NCBI GenBank assembly: GCA_038746265.1
Contig: JBCDKU010000068.1
Location: forward strand, 1-14,824
DNA: 14,824 nucleotides
Reading direction: 5' to 3'
Source of the DNA: JBCBKP01 sp038746265
Lineage (GTDB): Bacteria; Planctomycetota; Phycisphaerae; Phycisphaerales; UBA1924
Of the stretch, positions 14,359 through 14,824 are shown piece after piece (positions within the stretch are counted from its first letter, which is position 1; the number at the start of each line of letters is the position of its first letter). The translations under genes and the position numbers were made by a program. Below the pieces are notes generated by a model. The model saw only the letters and a program-made list of their open reading frames with translations, ran no database searches and was not told where the DNA came from.

Positions 14359-14745
14359 ATGCGGCTCGCCCTCCTCCCGATCGCCGCGCTCGCGGCCGCC
14401 CTCACGGGCTGCCAGAGCACGCCCAGCTACACCGGCGACTACGTCGGCAAGGGCGACGCCTTCAAGATCTGGGGCGCGGGCGGCGCGGAGATGACCCTCA
14501 ACGACGACGGCACCTACGACGCCGCCATGCTCCTCGCGGGGACACCCGTCTGGCGCGACAACGGCACCTGGGAGCTCCGCGAAGAGGGCGGCGTCCGCAT
14601 GGTCTCGAACGTCACGGGCTACGTCGCGATCGCGGAAGAAAACGAGGACGGAGACCTCTTCGTCGATTACGACCGTGTCAGCTACGTGATGCAGCGAGCG
14701 GAGAAAGCACAGGCCGAAGCCGGAAACGGGTCGGCGGACAACTGA
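14359..14745 (+). CDS. Small predicted lipoprotein, unknown function
   Basis: This 128-residue protein starts with a short lipoprotein signal peptide (MRLALLPIAALAAALTGC) with lipobox LTGC and Cys18. The mature part holds beta-type stretches (GGAEMTLNDDGTYDAAM, DNGTWELREEGGVRMV) like the small barrel proteins that include the NlpE type, but the defining motifs are missing, so I assign no function. The acidic linker ENEDGDLFVDYDRVSY precedes an Ala/Glu-rich tail. It begins 4 bases after rpmG, with AGAGGAAG across the rpmG end as a possible ribosome site, so it is likely to be cotranscribed with a translation operon. That is an odd place for a surface protein. Confidence 0.88.
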   Translation: MRLALLPIAALAAALTGCQSTPSYTGDYVGKGDAFKIWGAGGAEMTLNDDGTYDAAMLLAGTPVWRDNGTWELREEGGVRMVSNVTGYVAIAEENEDGDLFVDYDRVSYVMQRAEKAQAEAGNGSADN

Positions 14746-14779
14746 GAGGCGAGCGTTGCCGCCAGCGGCGACACGCCTC
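14746..14779 (+). terminator. Interrupted hairpin between lipoprotein gene and tRNA-Trp
   Basis: An outer 6-base stem GAGGCG (14746-14751) with CGCCTC (14774-14779) encloses an inner stem of about six bases (14757-14762 with 14765-14770), separated by an internal loop. It starts directly after the lipoprotein stop and ends 2 bases before the tRNA. There is no T-run, so it may be a processing site or a weak terminator rather than a strong one. Confidence 0.4.
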
Positions 14780-14781
14780 GG

Positions 14782-14824
14782 ACGGCAGTAGCTCAGTTGG
14801 TAGAGCAGTGGATTCCAAATCCAC
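14782..14824 (+). tRNA. tRNA-Trp (anticodon CCA), 3' part cut off by the window end
   Basis: The 5' part of a tRNA is clear. The acceptor strand ACGGCAG (14782-14788) is followed by TA and D-stem GCTC/GAGC with loop AGTTGGTA. The anticodon stem GTGGA/TCCAC encloses loop TTCCAAA with anticodon CCA at 14815-14817, which reads UGG. The T-arm and 3' acceptor strand lie beyond the window. In many bacteria this tRNA sits between tuf and secE-nusG, which fits the tuf-rpmG context here. Confidence 0.93.

Overview
The window looks like chromosomal DNA of a high-GC bacterium of the Planctomycetota, most likely the Phycisphaerae. That placement is my inference from gene content and is not proven. The clues are EF-Tu with an unusual effector loop (KTVTI where most bacteria have RGITI), a cysteine-poor ribosomal protein L33, a MurE with the meso-diaminopimelate motif DNPR (Gram-negative type wall), short heptamer tandem repeats between genes, and uniformly GC-rich codon use. 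I see no phage genes, transposase, integrase or CRISPR array.

Layout. (1) 1-164: two heptamer tandem arrays, the second also a G-quadruplex motif on the minus strand. (2) 165-3059, minus strand: lexA with a long upstream stretch that may be coding. Ahead of it lies a three-armed inverted repeat next to a promoter-like TATACT. Then dprA and a small lipoprotein. (3) 3058-5521, plus strand: a SpoIID/LytB-type lipoprotein, whose start codon overlaps that of the divergent lipoprotein, then queA. (4) 5522-5761: a pair of inverted REP-like repeats. (5) 5762-9924: murE-murF-mraY, a tightly coupled piece of the division and cell wall cluster. (6) 10033-10530: a lysine-rich orphan protein whose pattern recalls small toxin domains. 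(7) 10543-12173, minus strand: a zinc-ribbon membrane protein overlapping a rhomboid protease by four bases. (8) 12352-14824, plus strand: a translation block of tRNA-Thr(GGT), tuf, rpmG, a small lipoprotein and the first part of tRNA-Trp(CCA). In many bacteria secE-nusG and ribosomal protein genes follow such a block.

How the genes fit together. MurE, MurF and MraY act in sequence: addition of the third residue, addition of the terminal dipeptide, then transfer of the muramoyl-pentapeptide to the lipid carrier. The SpoIID-like protein probably cleaves glycan strands of the same wall. LexA and DprA both concern DNA damage or single-stranded DNA, but are separate units. tRNA-Thr, EF-Tu, L33 and tRNA-Trp supply the elongation machinery.

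Most of the window is ordinary housekeeping sequence. The most interesting points are the mutually exclusive inverted repeats upstream of lexA, the possible out-of-frame gene overlapping lexA, the orphan toxin-like protein, the Gly-to-Cys change in the MurE P-loop, the divergent EF-Tu G motifs and the duplicated 3' end of tuf. I found no clear-cut novel system.
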